A DNA stretch of 64,000 bases. Source: Neorhizobium sp. Its GTDB lineage: Bacteria > Pseudomonadota > Alphaproteobacteria > Rhizobiales > Rhizobiaceae. The translations under genes were made by a program, and so were the position numbers. The number at the start of each line of letters is the position of its first letter. Position 1 is the first letter of the stretch. Of the stretch, positions 18,845 through 28,261 are shown piece after piece. The notes under the pieces were generated by a model, which saw only the letters and a list, made by a program, of their open reading frames with translations, did no database searches and had not been told where the DNA came from. The DNA lies in NCBI GenBank assembly GCA_028283725.1, contig JAPWKC010000002.1, forward strand, positions 7,501-71,500. The letters are read 5' to 3'.

Positions 18845-20050
18845 TCAGACCCGTTCCAGCCCGATCGCGATGCCCTGGCCGACACCGATGCACATCGTGG
18901 CAAGCGCATAGCGGGCATTTCTCTCGACCAGTTCCAGTGCCGCCGTTCCGGCAATGCGCGCGCCCGACATGCCGAGCGGATGGCCAAGTGCGATCGCCCC
19001 GCCATTCGGATTGATATGCTCGGCATCTTCGGCGAGCCCGAGTTCGCGCAGCACGGCAATGCCCTGGCTGGCAAAGGCCTCGTTGAGTTCGACGACGCCG
19101 AAATCCGATGGTGACAGGCCGAGACGGGCGCAGAGTTTCTGCGTCGCCGGCGCCGGGCCGATGCCCATGACGCGCGGCGCAACACCGGCCGTCGCACCGC
19201 CGAGAATCCGCGCGATCGGGGTCAGGCCATATTTGCGGGCGGCCGCTTCCGAGGCGATGATCAGCCCTGCCGCGCCATCGTTGACGCCGGATGCATTGCC
19301 GGCGGTCACGCTTGCGCCTTCCATGCGGTTGAGCGGCCTCAGTTTCGCAAGCGCCTCGACATTGGTTGCCCGCGGATGCTCGTCGCGATCGACGATCAAG
19401 GCATCGCCCTTGCGCTGCGGCACGCTGACGGGCGTGATTTCGAGGCGCAAACGTCCGTTCTCCTGTGCGGCCGCAGCCTTGGCCTGCGAACGCACGGCAA
19501 AGGCATCCTGATCCTCGCGCGAGACATGGTAGTCGATCGCCACGTTATCGCCGGTCTCCGGCATGGAATCGACGCCGTATTGCGTCTTCATCAGCGGGTT
19601 GACGAAGCGCCAGCCGATCGTCGTGTCGTGGATCTCGGCTGCCCGCGAAAAGGCGCTCTCGGCCTTCGGCATGACGAAGGGTGCGCGGCTCATGCTTTCC
19701 ACGCCGCCCGCGATCATCAGTTCGGCCTCGCCCGCCTTGATGGCGCGGGCAGCGGTGATGACGGCATCCATGCCCGAACCGCAGAGCCGGTTGATCGTCG
19801 TGCCGGGCACCGAAACCGGAAGCCCGGCAAGCAGGAGCGACATGCGCGCCACGTTGCGATTGTCCTCGCCCGCCTGGTTGGCACAGCCGAAGATCACGTC
19901 ATCGACGGCCTGCCAGTCGACCGATGGATTGCGCTCCATCAGGGTTTTCAGCGGGATGGCGCCGAGATCGTCGGCACGCACGGAGGAGAGCGAGCCGCCG
20001 AAACGGCCGATCGGGGTGCGGATATAATCGCAGATGAATGCTTCGGTCAT
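18845..20050 (-). CDS. pcaF: 3-oxoadipyl-CoA thiolase
   Basis: The 401-residue thiolase has the acylation Cys90 in NRLCGSGMD, the catalytic His in GGAIALGHPLGMSGAR and the second Cys in TMCIGVGQG. It opens with the PcaF-typical FICDYIRTPIGRFGG. It cleaves 3-oxoadipyl-CoA to succinyl-CoA and acetyl-CoA, the last step of the beta-ketoadipate pathway. The ATG at 20050 follows GAGGAGG. It is third in the pcaIJF operon, 10 bases after pcaJ. Confidence 0.95.
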   Translation of the reverse strand: MTEAFICDYIRTPIGRFGGSLSSVRADDLGAIPLKTLMERNPSVDWQAVDDVIFGCANQAGEDNRNVARMSLLLAGLPVSVPGTTINRLCGSGMDAVITAARAIKAGEAELMIAGGVESMSRAPFVMPKAESAFSRAAEIHDTTIGWRFVNPLMKTQYGVDSMPETGDNVAIDYHVSREDQDAFAVRSQAKAAAAQENGRLRLEITPVSVPQRKGDALIVDRDEHPRATNVEALAKLRPLNRMEGASVTAGNASGVNDGAAGLIIASEAAARKYGLTPIARILGGATAGVAPRVMGIGPAPATQKLCARLGLSPSDFGVVELNEAFASQGIAVLRELGLAEDAEHINPNGGAIALGHPLGMSGARIAGTAALELVERNARYALATMCIGVGQGIAIGLERV

Positions 20051-20060
20051 GATATCCTCC

Positions 20061-20765
20061 TCACAGTGCCGGTACGACGAGATCGGCGACCGGGCCATCG
20101 GTGTGGAGGGCCGCCCCCGTCATAGCCTGCAACTCGTCCATGGTCATTGCGGCCAGCTTTTCGCGCACGACGAAACGACCGTCCTTCACGTCGATCACCG
20201 CATGGCTTGTATAGACGCGGGTGATGCAGCCGACGCCGGTCAGCGGAAACGTGCATTTTTCGACAAGCTTCGGCTTGCCGTCCTTGGTCACGTGTTCGGT
20301 GATGACGAAGACCTGCTTGGCGCCATGGACGAGATCCATCGCACCGCCGACCGCCGGCACGCCCTTGGAGCCGACGCGCCAGTTCGCGAGGTCGCCGCTC
20401 TCGGCCACCTGATAGGCGCCGAGGATGGCCACATCCAGATGGCCGCCGCGCACCATGGCAAAGCTGTCTGCGTGGTGGAAGAATGCGGCACCCGGCTTCA
20501 GCGTCACCGCCTTCTTGCCGGCATTGATGAGATCCCAATCCTCTTCGCCTGGTGCCGGCGGTTCGCCGAAATCGAGCACGCCATTTTCCGTGTGGAAAAT
20601 CGCCTGACGGCCGGGCGGCTGATAGCGGGCGACCATTTCGGGAAAGCCGATGCCGAGGTTCACATAGGCACCGTCTTCGATATCCTGCGCCGCGCGCCAG
20701 GCGATTTGGGCATTGGAAAGCTTGATATCGTCCCGCACATCGAGGGAAAGCGTTTCGGTGGTCAT
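20061..20765 (-). CDS. pcaJ: 3-oxoadipate CoA-transferase subunit B
   Basis: The 234-residue beta subunit has the catalytic Glu of class I CoA-transferases in HTENGVLDFG (Glu60) and the family segment VNLGIGFPE. With PcaI it moves CoA from succinyl-CoA to 3-oxoadipate. Its start overlaps the pcaI stop by four bases (ATGA), which matches production of equal subunit amounts. Confidence 0.95.
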   Translation of the reverse strand: MTTETLSLDVRDDIKLSNAQIAWRAAQDIEDGAYVNLGIGFPEMVARYQPPGRQAIFHTENGVLDFGEPPAPGEEDWDLINAGKKAVTLKPGAAFFHHADSFAMVRGGHLDVAILGAYQVAESGDLANWRVGSKGVPAVGGAMDLVHGAKQVFVITEHVTKDGKPKLVEKCTFPLTGVGCITRVYTSHAVIDVKDGRFVVREKLAAMTMDELQAMTGAALHTDGPVADLVVPAL

Positions 20766-21484
20766 GCGTAGATCCCCCCTTCATACTGCTTGCCGGCGCG
20801 GATCAGCACCTCTTCCTGTTGTGGATCGGCGACCTCGACCACCCCGTTGACGAAGATGCCGGGGGTGATCACCTGCTCCGGATCGATCTTACCAGGCGAC
20901 ACGATCTGCGAGACCTGCGCAATCGTGCGGGCGGCGGCCATGCACATCAGCGGATTGAAATTGCGGCCGGCCTTCCGATAGGTGAGGTTGCCATGGGTAT
21001 CACCAAGTTCAGCCTTGACGATGGCGAAATCCGCCTTCAGCCAGCGTTCCTGCACGTAAGAGCGGCCATCGAATTCGGCGATCGGCTTGCCGTTGGAAAG
21101 TTCGGTGCCATAGGCGGTCGGCGTGTAGAAGGCCGGAATGCCGGCGCCACCGGCGCGGATACGCTCGGCAAGCGTGCCCTGCGGCACGAGTTCCAGTTCG
21201 ATCTCGCCGGCGAGATAGCGGTCGGTGAAGGCGCGCGGGTCCGACGAGCGCGGAAACGAGCAGATCATCTTTGCGACCATGCCCGCATCGATCATCGCGG
21301 CAATGCCGATACGGCCGTTGCCGGCATTGTTGTTGATGACGGTAAGGCCCTTCGGCCGCTTGTCGATCAGGGCGTGAATGAGTTCGATCGGCGCACCGGA
21401 GCCGCCGAAACCGCCGATCATCACCACCGCGCCATCGCCGATATCGGCAACCGCCTGGTTCAGGCTGCCTATGGTCTTGTCCAT
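20762..21484 (-). CDS. pcaI: 3-oxoadipate CoA-transferase subunit A
   Basis: The 240-residue alpha subunit has the CoA-transferase glycine loop IGGFGGSGAPIELIHAL at about 20-36 and the motifs NNNAGNG and SFPRSSDP. It is first in pcaIJF. The ATG at 21484 follows AGGAGG; upstream in-frame codons lie in the promoter region and are not used. The divergent pcaR and the operator at 21570-21606 indicate induction by beta-ketoadipate. Confidence 0.94.
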   Translation of the reverse strand: MDKTIGSLNQAVADIGDGAVVMIGGFGGSGAPIELIHALIDKRPKGLTVINNNAGNGRIGIAAMIDAGMVAKMICSFPRSSDPRAFTDRYLAGEIELELVPQGTLAERIRAGGAGIPAFYTPTAYGTELSNGKPIAEFDGRSYVQERWLKADFAIVKAELGDTHGNLTYRKAGRNFNPLMCMAAARTIAQVSQIVSPGKIDPEQVITPGIFVNGVVEVADPQQEEVLIRAGKQYEGGIYA

Positions 21485-21569
21485 GAAGAACCTCCTGTTG
21501 TCTGCCGCCCCTTGAAGAGCAGCCCTCCGACGACAGGGATAGGACCGGCCACGCGGCGCGGCAAGCCAA

Positions 21570-21606
21570 TTGTGCGATATTTGACTTTTGTTCATATATC
21601 GCACAA
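21570..21606. promoter_or_regulatory. Likely PcaR operator (inverted repeat) between pcaI and pcaR
   Basis: A perfect 11-base inverted repeat (TTGTGCGATAT at 21570-21580 and ATATCGCACAA at 21596-21606, 15 bases apart) lies in the divergent gap. Its half-site resembles the TCGCAC-type boxes bound by PcaR/PcaU IclR regulators. It can control both directions. Confidence 0.75.
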
Positions 21607-21643
21607 ACAGACAGCTGCTTTCATGCGGCAGCGGGAGGAAGAC

Positions 21644-22399
21644 ATGCGGGAAACGGATTTCGTCAGCGGCTTTGCCCGCGGCCTGAAGGTGATCGAGGCC
21701 TTCGAGGAGGCGCAGCCGAAAATGTCGATCGCCGATATCGCCCGGTCGACCGGCCTCGACCGGGCGACGGCGCGGCGCTGCCTGCTGACGCTGTCGGAAC
21801 TCGGCTATGCGGATTACGACGGGAAATTCTTCTCGCTGACGCCGAAGATTTTAAGGCTCGGGCATGCCTATCTGTCCGCCACGCCGCTGACCCGCATCGT
21901 CCAGCCCTTTCTCGACCAGCTGTCGGAGGCGGTCGGCCAGAGCGCCTCGGTCAGCGTGCTCGACGGCACCGAAATCGTCTATGTCGCCCGCGCCTCGCAA
22001 AAACGGGTGATGTCGATCAACCTCATGCCTGGAAGCCGGCTTCCCGCCTATTGCGCTTCGATGGGGCGGGTGCTGCTCGCGGCACTGTCCGAGGCCGAGG
22101 CTAGAGACGTCATTCACCGGTCGACACTCAAAACCTTTACCGACCGGACGCTGACCGAACCGGACGCGCTGATGGCGGAATTTTCCCGAATACGAGCCCA
22201 GGGCTATGCGGTGATCGATCAGGAACTGGAACTCGGCCTCTGCTCGATTGCGGTTCCGCTCGTCAACGGTCGTGGCCGGGTGGTGGCGGCGCTCAATATC
22301 GGCGCGCCGGCGGCCGGCGGTCCGGCAGAGACCTTGCCGGAACGCTATCTCGCACCGCTACAACAGGTGGCGCTATCGTTAAAGCCGCTGCTCGGATGA
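21644..22399 (+). CDS. pcaR: IclR-family regulator of the beta-ketoadipate pathway
   Basis: The 251-residue protein has an N-terminal winged helix (MSIADIARSTGLDRATARR, recognition helix near residue 42) and a C-terminal IclR effector domain (RLPAYCASMGRVLLAAL, CSIAVPLVNGRG). It is divergent from pcaIJF, the usual setting of PcaR, which responds to beta-ketoadipate. The ATG at 21644 has GGGAGGAAG just upstream; the frame stays open far upstream, but that is antisense to pcaI. Confidence 0.9.
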   Translation: MRETDFVSGFARGLKVIEAFEEAQPKMSIADIARSTGLDRATARRCLLTLSELGYADYDGKFFSLTPKILRLGHAYLSATPLTRIVQPFLDQLSEAVGQSASVSVLDGTEIVYVARASQKRVMSINLMPGSRLPAYCASMGRVLLAALSEAEARDVIHRSTLKTFTDRTLTEPDALMAEFSRIRAQGYAVIDQELELGLCSIAVPLVNGRGRVVAALNIGAPAAGGPAETLPERYLAPLQQVALSLKPLLG

Positions 22400-22547
22400 C
22401 ATTGCACGGCCGGGCAGAGGGAGCGCCGACATTGCCCTGGTGCTCGCCCCCACTTGCCTTTGCCCTGTCGCTTGGCTTGCGCTTCCCACGTTGCTCGCGC
22501 GCTCCTTCGCCATCCGCCCCCCCGATCGCACGCCCGGTACCGGTTGG

Positions 22548-24770
22548 TCAGGCGACCTTGGCTGACTTTGCCGCCAGCCGGGCCAAATCCTCGCCGGTCA
22601 TCGGCCTGCCGATCAGATAGCCCTGGAGCATGTCGCAACCCGCATCGCGAAGCACGGCGGCCTGACGGCCGGTCTCGATCCCCTCGGCGGTGACGGGAAT
22701 GCCGAGTGCCACCGCGAGTGCAATCGTTGCCTTCAGCACCTCGACGCCAGCCTCGTCCTTATCGGCGGCCACCACAAGCGAGCGGTCGATCTTCATCCGG
22801 TCGAAGCCGAACTGGCGAAGCGCACCGATACTGGCATAGCCACAGCCGAAATCGTCGAGCGCGAAGCGAACACCGGCCTTCTTCAGGGCGTCGATGGCGC
22901 GCTTGGCCTGATCCGGATTGGAAATCAGCACGCCCTCGGTGATTTCAAGCACGAGCCGGCACGGTTGGAAGGCCTCTTCCTCCAGAAGCGCCATGACTTC
23001 GGTCGCAAAGCTCGGATTGCACAATTGCAGCGGCGAGACATTGACGGACAGCGTCAGCGCCGGCCAGCGCTGCATCGCCCGCACCGCCTTGCGCAGCATC
23101 AACAGACCGAGCGGATCGATCAGGCCGGATTTTTCGGCAAGCGGAATGAACACTTCGGGGCTGATCTCCATGCCCTTGCGGCGCCAGCGCGCGAGCGCCT
23201 CGACGCCGGCCAGCACACCCGTCGATGCCGAGACCAGCGGCTGGAAAAGCGGCTCGATCGCCTCCTCGGCAATCGCCCGGCGCAATTCGGCCTCCAGTTC
23301 CGAGACCCGCTCCCGCTCCTGATCGAGCGCCCGATCATAGACGAAGAAGCGCCCGCGGCCCGACGCCTTGGCCTCGTAGAGCGACACGTCGGCGCGGCGC
23401 AGCAATTCATGCGGGTCCTGCACGCCCTGCAGGCTGTGACCATCGGCAATGCCGATGCTGGCGCCGACTTCGATCGTACGCCCATCGATCTGGAACGGCC
23501 GGCGGAAGACTTCGAGGATCGCCGAGGCGACCCGCTCCGGCGATGTGCGGCCGATCTGCACCAGCGCGAACTCGTCGCCGCCGATGCGCGCCAGGGCCCG
23601 CAATTCCGGGTGCGCGGTGTTCAAACCGTTCGAGACCATGACCAGGAGCCTGTCGCCGACTGCGTGCCCCCAGGCATCGTTGACCGGCTTGAAACCATCG
23701 AGATCGACAAGATGCAGATGGATCGGCGGATGATCGGTCGTGTCGTGCAGCAAGCGCTGCAATTCGTCCATCAATCCCAGGCGGTTGAGGAAGCCGCTCA
23801 GGCTGTCATGCGTCGCCTGCATGCGGGCATGGCTTGCAAGCTTTCGCATCCGCCGCGCCTCCATGCTGCCGGCAAAAAGCACACAGAGGAGAAAGAGGAT
23901 GACCAGAAGGAAGCAGGCGGCGACGAACGGGTAGACCTCGCGGAACACCTGGGTTCCCGGCGCCTTGCTGGGCCAAGCCAGAAAGGCGACGGGCTGGCTG
24001 GCAAAGCCGGCAAGCGCCACCGCCAGCATGCCCCGCGGTCGCTCCGCGCTGATCCGCAGGCCCTCCAACTGGTATTCGGTGGCAATCGAGGCGACCGTGC
24101 GCGGCGTCAGAAGCTTGACGAAACTCAGCACGTTATACTGCCCTGCGGCAGGAAGCGGCGAGGCAACCGAAGGATCGCTCAGGGAAAAGGGCTGGATTGC
24201 CTGCGAGGCAACGATCGCCGCCTCCGATCCGACCTTGATGAAACTGACGATGGCATCGCTGCCGGGGCGGTTTGCCAGCTGCACGTGATCTTGAAACTGC
24301 TCGCCGAACCGCGACATCGGCTCGAAGCTCTGGCCCTTCCAATAGGCGGCAACGGGAACGCCCGAGGGCGAGGTGACAACGACGGCATCGTAGAGCGGGT
24401 AATCGGCGCTGGTCTTGCCCCAGTTGCCGTAGATCCAGTCTTCGGCACCCGGCGCTCCGACGGCCTTATAGGCATCGTCCCAGACGGCGTTGTCGCGCAC
24501 GGTGGCGCTCAGGCGGCTTTTTTGCGAAAACAGCGCCGCTTCAGCCGCACGCAAGGCGCGGTGGTCGTCGATGACATTGGTATTGTCGCGCATGGTCGCA
24601 ACGATATGCACGCCGAGAAGACCGATGACGGCCGCCAGCGCGAAAACGATAAACGTGACGACGAACACGGACCGGGTTTTCATGGCTTTGCCATAGGGGC
24701 GCACTGAGTTTGTTTCCGTTGGGGAATTATTGCCGGATGTTCTTATTGGAACCACAGAGATCGACATCAT
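22548..24770 (-). CDS. Membrane diguanylate cyclase/phosphodiesterase (CHASE4-like sensor, GGDEF, EAL)
   Basis: The protein has about 740 residues. Two membrane helices (about 32-58 and 280-301) enclose a periplasmic domain of some 220 residues with the CHASE4-like segment DNAVWDDAY. A GGDEF domain follows with an intact GGDEF at 397-401, then an EAL domain with intact EAL at 524-526 and DDFGCGYAS. It could make and break cyclic-di-GMP. No RxxD inhibitory site is visible before GGDEF. The ATG at 24770 has GGAAAG upstream; the frame opens at 24797. An AT-rich promoter region lies upstream. No partner gene is adjacent. Confidence 0.86.
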   Translation of the reverse strand: MMSISVVPIRTSGNNSPTETNSVRPYGKAMKTRSVFVVTFIVFALAAVIGLLGVHIVATMRDNTNVIDDHRALRAAEAALFSQKSRLSATVRDNAVWDDAYKAVGAPGAEDWIYGNWGKTSADYPLYDAVVVTSPSGVPVAAYWKGQSFEPMSRFGEQFQDHVQLANRPGSDAIVSFIKVGSEAAIVASQAIQPFSLSDPSVASPLPAAGQYNVLSFVKLLTPRTVASIATEYQLEGLRISAERPRGMLAVALAGFASQPVAFLAWPSKAPGTQVFREVYPFVAACFLLVILFLLCVLFAGSMEARRMRKLASHARMQATHDSLSGFLNRLGLMDELQRLLHDTTDHPPIHLHLVDLDGFKPVNDAWGHAVGDRLLVMVSNGLNTAHPELRALARIGGDEFALVQIGRTSPERVASAILEVFRRPFQIDGRTIEVGASIGIADGHSLQGVQDPHELLRRADVSLYEAKASGRGRFFVYDRALDQERERVSELEAELRRAIAEEAIEPLFQPLVSASTGVLAGVEALARWRRKGMEISPEVFIPLAEKSGLIDPLGLLMLRKAVRAMQRWPALTLSVNVSPLQLCNPSFATEVMALLEEEAFQPCRLVLEITEGVLISNPDQAKRAIDALKKAGVRFALDDFGCGYASIGALRQFGFDRMKIDRSLVVAADKDEAGVEVLKATIALAVALGIPVTAEGIETGRQAAVLRDAGCDMLQGYLIGRPMTGEDLARLAAKSAKVA

Positions 24771-25383
24771 GTCCGCTTTCCGCGCTGCATCTCGCACCTA
24801 CCACATCATTACATTATAATATTCTAAAATAAATGATGAACAGAGTCTTGTGGAATTGATGTTTGTCAGCTTCCCCGAGGAATTACTTTCAATTTGGCAA
24901 GAATTTTAGAGACTTAAGCGCCTGTATTGCAGCGCAATGCTTGGCGGCATCCTGTCTTATCGGCCGGTTGCACGATCCGCGCAGGCTCATAGCGCTCACA
25001 TGAGCACGCGCAACGACCTCAAGGCAGAAACTTTCACGCCATTACAAACGCTTATGAAAAAAATACGGGCGGTTGCGTCCACGCTGGCAAAAACGCGGAC
25101 ACAATCATTGCGTCATCGGGCGGGAAACCGGGTTCGCGAACCGGCATCCCATCACACGGGTTCATGGAACTGGTTTCCGATGATGGTCGCCAATGCCACT
25201 CAAAACGGGAACTGACACGTCCCGCAATGACGGCAGACAGCGATCGGGGCAGGCGAAATATCGCCCTCCAACCCCACCACATGCCCCGCCTGCCCCGCTC
25301 CCGCAAGGCAAGCGTCCCAAAACCATGCCGGCTCCGCCGGCGTGGGCGAAGCCGTTGTCTGCCGTTTTTACGGCGCCTTGCCT
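24771..25383. other. Long intergenic region upstream of the GGDEF-EAL gene
   Basis: This 613-base gap holds no supported gene. The part at 24800-24920 is unusually AT-rich for this DNA (ATTATAATATTCTAAAATA near 24815-24833) and is the likely promoter of the minus-strand GGDEF-EAL gene. The remainder up to 25383 follows the LLM oxygenase stop and shows only short imperfect hairpins. Confidence 0.5.
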
Positions 25384-26703
25384 TCAGGCGAAGAACCGGT
25401 TCTTCGGCCGTGGCAGGCCGAAATGCTCGCGCAGGGTCGAGCCCTCGTATTCGGTCCTGAACAGACCGCGCGCCTGGAGTTCCGGCACCAGACGGTCGGC
25501 GACGTCTTCCAGTCCCTGCGGCAGGAAGGGCATGACCACGGTGAAGCCGTCGCTTGCCTCTTCGACAAGCCAGCGCTCCATCTCGTCGGCGATGCTCTTC
25601 GGCGTGCCGACGAAGGCAAGGCCGGAATAGCCGCCGTACCGCTGGGCGAGCTGGCGCACGGTGAGGTTTTCGGTTCGCGCAAGCTCGATCACCTGCGCCC
25701 GGCCGGATTTGCTGGCATTGCTTTCCGGCACATCCGGCAAAGGACCATCCGGATCGAAGCTTGAAACATCATGTCCGAGCGCGATGGAGAGCGAGGCGAC
25801 AGCACTGTCGTAATGCACCAGACTGTCGAGCTTGGCGCGCTTGGCCTTCGCCTCCTCCACCGTGTCGCCAATGACGACGAAGGCGGCGGGCAGGATTTTC
25901 AGATGGTCGCGGTTGCGGCCGAATTCGGCCATGCGGCCCTTGATATCGGCATAGAGCGCCTTGCCGGCATCGATATTGCGCGGCGAGCAGAAGACCAGTT
26001 CGGCGGTTTCCGCCGCAAGCTGCCGCCCCGGCTCCGATTGCCCGGCCTGTACGATGACCGGCCAGCCCTGGACGGGACGCGCGATATTGAGCGGACCACG
26101 CACGCTCAATTCATCGCCCTTGTGATCGAGGACATGCATCTTGTCGGGATCGAAAAAGATGCCGCTCTCCTGATCGCGGATGAAGGCGTCATCGGCAAAA
26201 CTGTCCCACAGGCCCGTGACGACGTCGTAGAACTCGCGCGCCCGCTTGTAGCGCTCGCCGTGTTCGACATGCTCGTCGAGGCCGAAATTGCGGGCTGTAT
26301 CCGGGTTCGACGTGGTGACGATGTTCCAGGCGGCGCGGCCATTGCTGATATGGTCCAGCGAAGCGAAGCGCCTTGCGATGTGATAGGGCTCATCGAATGT
26401 GGTCGAGGCGGTGGCCGCAAGGCCGATCCGCTCGGTGACGGCGGCAAGCGCCGACAAAAGCGTGAAGGGCTCGAAGGACGTGACCGTGTGGCTGCGCTTC
26501 AAGGCCTCTACCGGCATGTTGAGCACGGCCAGATGATCGGCCATGAAGAAGGCGTCGAATTTCGCCTGTTCCAGCCGCTGCGCAAAGGCCTTGATATGGT
26601 TGAAGTTGAAATTGGCATCCGCATAGGCGCCGGGATAGCGCCATGCGCCGGTATGCAGGCTGACGGGACGCATGAAGGCGGTGAGATGCAGCTTTCTGGT
26701 CAT
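25384..26703 (-). CDS. LLM-class flavin-dependent monooxygenase (NtaA/SnaA/DszA family)
   Basis: The 439-residue protein has the bacterial luciferase-like fold typical of the NtaA/DszA/SnaA group: FDAFFMADHLAV, SHTVTSFEPFTLLSALA, NGRAAWNIVT, and GWPVIVQAGQSEPGR. Such enzymes use FMNH2 from a separate reductase to oxidise chelators, organosulfur compounds or similar. No flavin reductase is adjacent. The ATG at 26703 is used; a TTG lies one codon earlier. It is 117 bases behind an M24 peptidase in the same direction. Confidence 0.82.
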   Translation of the reverse strand: MTRKLHLTAFMRPVSLHTGAWRYPGAYADANFNFNHIKAFAQRLEQAKFDAFFMADHLAVLNMPVEALKRSHTVTSFEPFTLLSALAAVTERIGLAATASTTFDEPYHIARRFASLDHISNGRAAWNIVTTSNPDTARNFGLDEHVEHGERYKRAREFYDVVTGLWDSFADDAFIRDQESGIFFDPDKMHVLDHKGDELSVRGPLNIARPVQGWPVIVQAGQSEPGRQLAAETAELVFCSPRNIDAGKALYADIKGRMAEFGRNRDHLKILPAAFVVIGDTVEEAKAKRAKLDSLVHYDSAVASLSIALGHDVSSFDPDGPLPDVPESNASKSGRAQVIELARTENLTVRQLAQRYGGYSGLAFVGTPKSIADEMERWLVEEASDGFTVVMPFLPQGLEDVADRLVPELQARGLFRTEYEGSTLREHFGLPRPKNRFFA

Positions 26704-26820
26704 CAAATGGCTCTTTCGAAAACAGTGCCGGGGTAAGGGTCGAAGGACTTTTCACATAGGTATCGCTTCCGCCGGAAAAAGCCCCCGCCGCGCCGCAAGT
26801 CACAAATAGTCGTCAACCGG

Positions 26821-28053
26821 CTATCGCTGTGACAGGTCGATCAGCCCGCGCGGCAGGGTGTTGACGCATTCGGCGCCGTGTTGCGTGACGACGAACATAT
26901 CCTCGATCATCAACGCCCCGAGACCCTGACCGTAGAACGGCGCTTCGAGCGCGACGACCATGCCCGGCAGGATTTCCTCTTCGTTGGAGGCGGAGAAGAA
27001 CGGCCATTCCTCGATCCCGACGCTGCCGCCGACCGAATGGCCGAAGTGGCCGCGGGCGTATTCCTGAAAACCTGCCTTCTGCATGGCGGCCATCGCCGCC
27101 GCGTGCACATCGCGGAAGAGATTGCCGGGCTTCAACGCGCCGAGCCCCGCCAGAAAGGCCTCTTCCAGCGCCATGAAGATATCGAGCGCCAGATCGGAAG
27201 GTCGACCATGGGTAAAGGTGCGCGCACCGTCCGACGAATAGCCGCCGACCAGCGTTCCGACATCCGCCTTGATCAGCGCGCCCGAGGTGACGCGCGCCGC
27301 CATATCGGCAAGATCCGGCCCGACGGAGATGTAGTCCCAATGTCCCGACAACGAAAAACCGTTCTGCGCCGCATATGCTTGAGCGCCCGTCTTCCACGCC
27401 AAAGACAAGGCGGCAAGGCTTGCCCCTGGCTCGATGGCCCCGGCCATTGCCACCAGCCCCGCTTCTGCGGCGCGGCCGGCGCGGATCAGCCGCTCGATCT
27501 CAGCCGGCGTCTTGACCGCGCGGGTGCGGCGCAGGACCTGCGATCCGTCCACCCACGTGACGCCCGGAACCGCCGCTTGAAGGTCTGCAAAATCGGCGGC
27601 CGGCATGAATTCCAGATCGGCGCCCAGCCGCGCGCCGGTCATGCCGCGGGCGTTCAGCAGATCGTAAAGCCGTGAAAATGCCTCGGAGCGGTTGAAGGTT
27701 TCCGGCCTCGGCCCGGCATTGCCGGAGCGCCGATAGGCCTCGTCTATGCCGGCTGCATGCTTGACGCCGGTCACATCCAGCATGTCGATCCAGATCCGGT
27801 GGGTGAGAAGCTCGGCTTCGGGATTTGCCCGCCGGATGCCACCGGCCGCGTGATCGCTGACAACAGCTGCAACCGGCCGGTCCTCGTCTTCAGGCACGAG
27901 CGCAATCGCGGCACCGGCACGGCCCCACATGGTGGCGACGCCTGAGGGCGCGCCGACCGCATAGTGAAAAGCCTCCGGCTGGAAAAGAACGAGCCCGTCG
28001 AGCCCCGCCTCGCGCATCAGGAGCCCCGCCCGCCTGCGATCGATATCGGCCAT
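26821..28053 (-). CDS. M24-family metallopeptidase (Xaa-Pro aminopeptidase-like)
   Basis: The 410-residue protein has an N-terminal creatinase-like domain (about 1-165) and a C-terminal pita-bread domain. Five metal ligands can be placed: the two Asp of KADVGTLVGGYSSDGART, the His of GHFGHSVGG, the Glu of VVALEAP and the Glu of MIEDMFVV. It probably removes N-terminal residues next to proline or cleaves C-N bonds in creatine-like compounds. It precedes the flavin monooxygenase, perhaps in one transcript. Confidence 0.85.
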   Translation of the reverse strand: MADIDRRRAGLLMREAGLDGLVLFQPEAFHYAVGAPSGVATMWGRAGAAIALVPEDEDRPVAAVVSDHAAGGIRRANPEAELLTHRIWIDMLDVTGVKHAAGIDEAYRRSGNAGPRPETFNRSEAFSRLYDLLNARGMTGARLGADLEFMPAADFADLQAAVPGVTWVDGSQVLRRTRAVKTPAEIERLIRAGRAAEAGLVAMAGAIEPGASLAALSLAWKTGAQAYAAQNGFSLSGHWDYISVGPDLADMAARVTSGALIKADVGTLVGGYSSDGARTFTHGRPSDLALDIFMALEEAFLAGLGALKPGNLFRDVHAAAMAAMQKAGFQEYARGHFGHSVGGSVGIEEWPFFSASNEEEILPGMVVALEAPFYGQGLGALMIEDMFVVTQHGAECVNTLPRGLIDLSQR

Positions 28054-28136
28054 TCCCTCATCCTTTTCTCACGCTTGATCGCCGATCATATGAGATAGCT
28101 GCCGCAGGATGAAAAGAGGGCTGGTGGCAGACATGG

Positions 28137-28174
28137 AAAAAGGGTGCCGGCCGATCTGGCACAGCACCCTTTTC
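28137..28174. terminator. Hairpin terminator between gnd and the M24 peptidase gene
   Basis: A stem (AAAAGGGTGC with GCACCCTTTT, 28138-28147 and 28164-28173) is flanked by A on the left and T on the right. It lies about 90 bases downstream of the gnd stop on the minus strand and upstream of the M24 gene. A second hairpin (GGCGACGGG/CCCGTCGCC) lies at 28224-28254, closer to gnd, without a T run. Confidence 0.65.
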
Positions 28175-28261
28175 GATTGTCACGCCGGACCGGCGACCGG
28201 CGATCCGCCGGGCGCGGTAACAGGCGACGGGCCAGACACAGGCCCCGTCGCCCAGGTCGAC

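Noticed and set aside
20819..22399. 526-codon frame containing pcaR
   Set aside because: The upstream part is antisense to pcaI; the ribosome site and family length place the start at 21644.
22965..24707. Long plus-strand open frame of 580 codons
   Set aside because: It lies wholly antisense to the GGDEF-EAL gene, is rich in Arg, His, Asp and Gly as expected from a shadow frame, and shows no domain.
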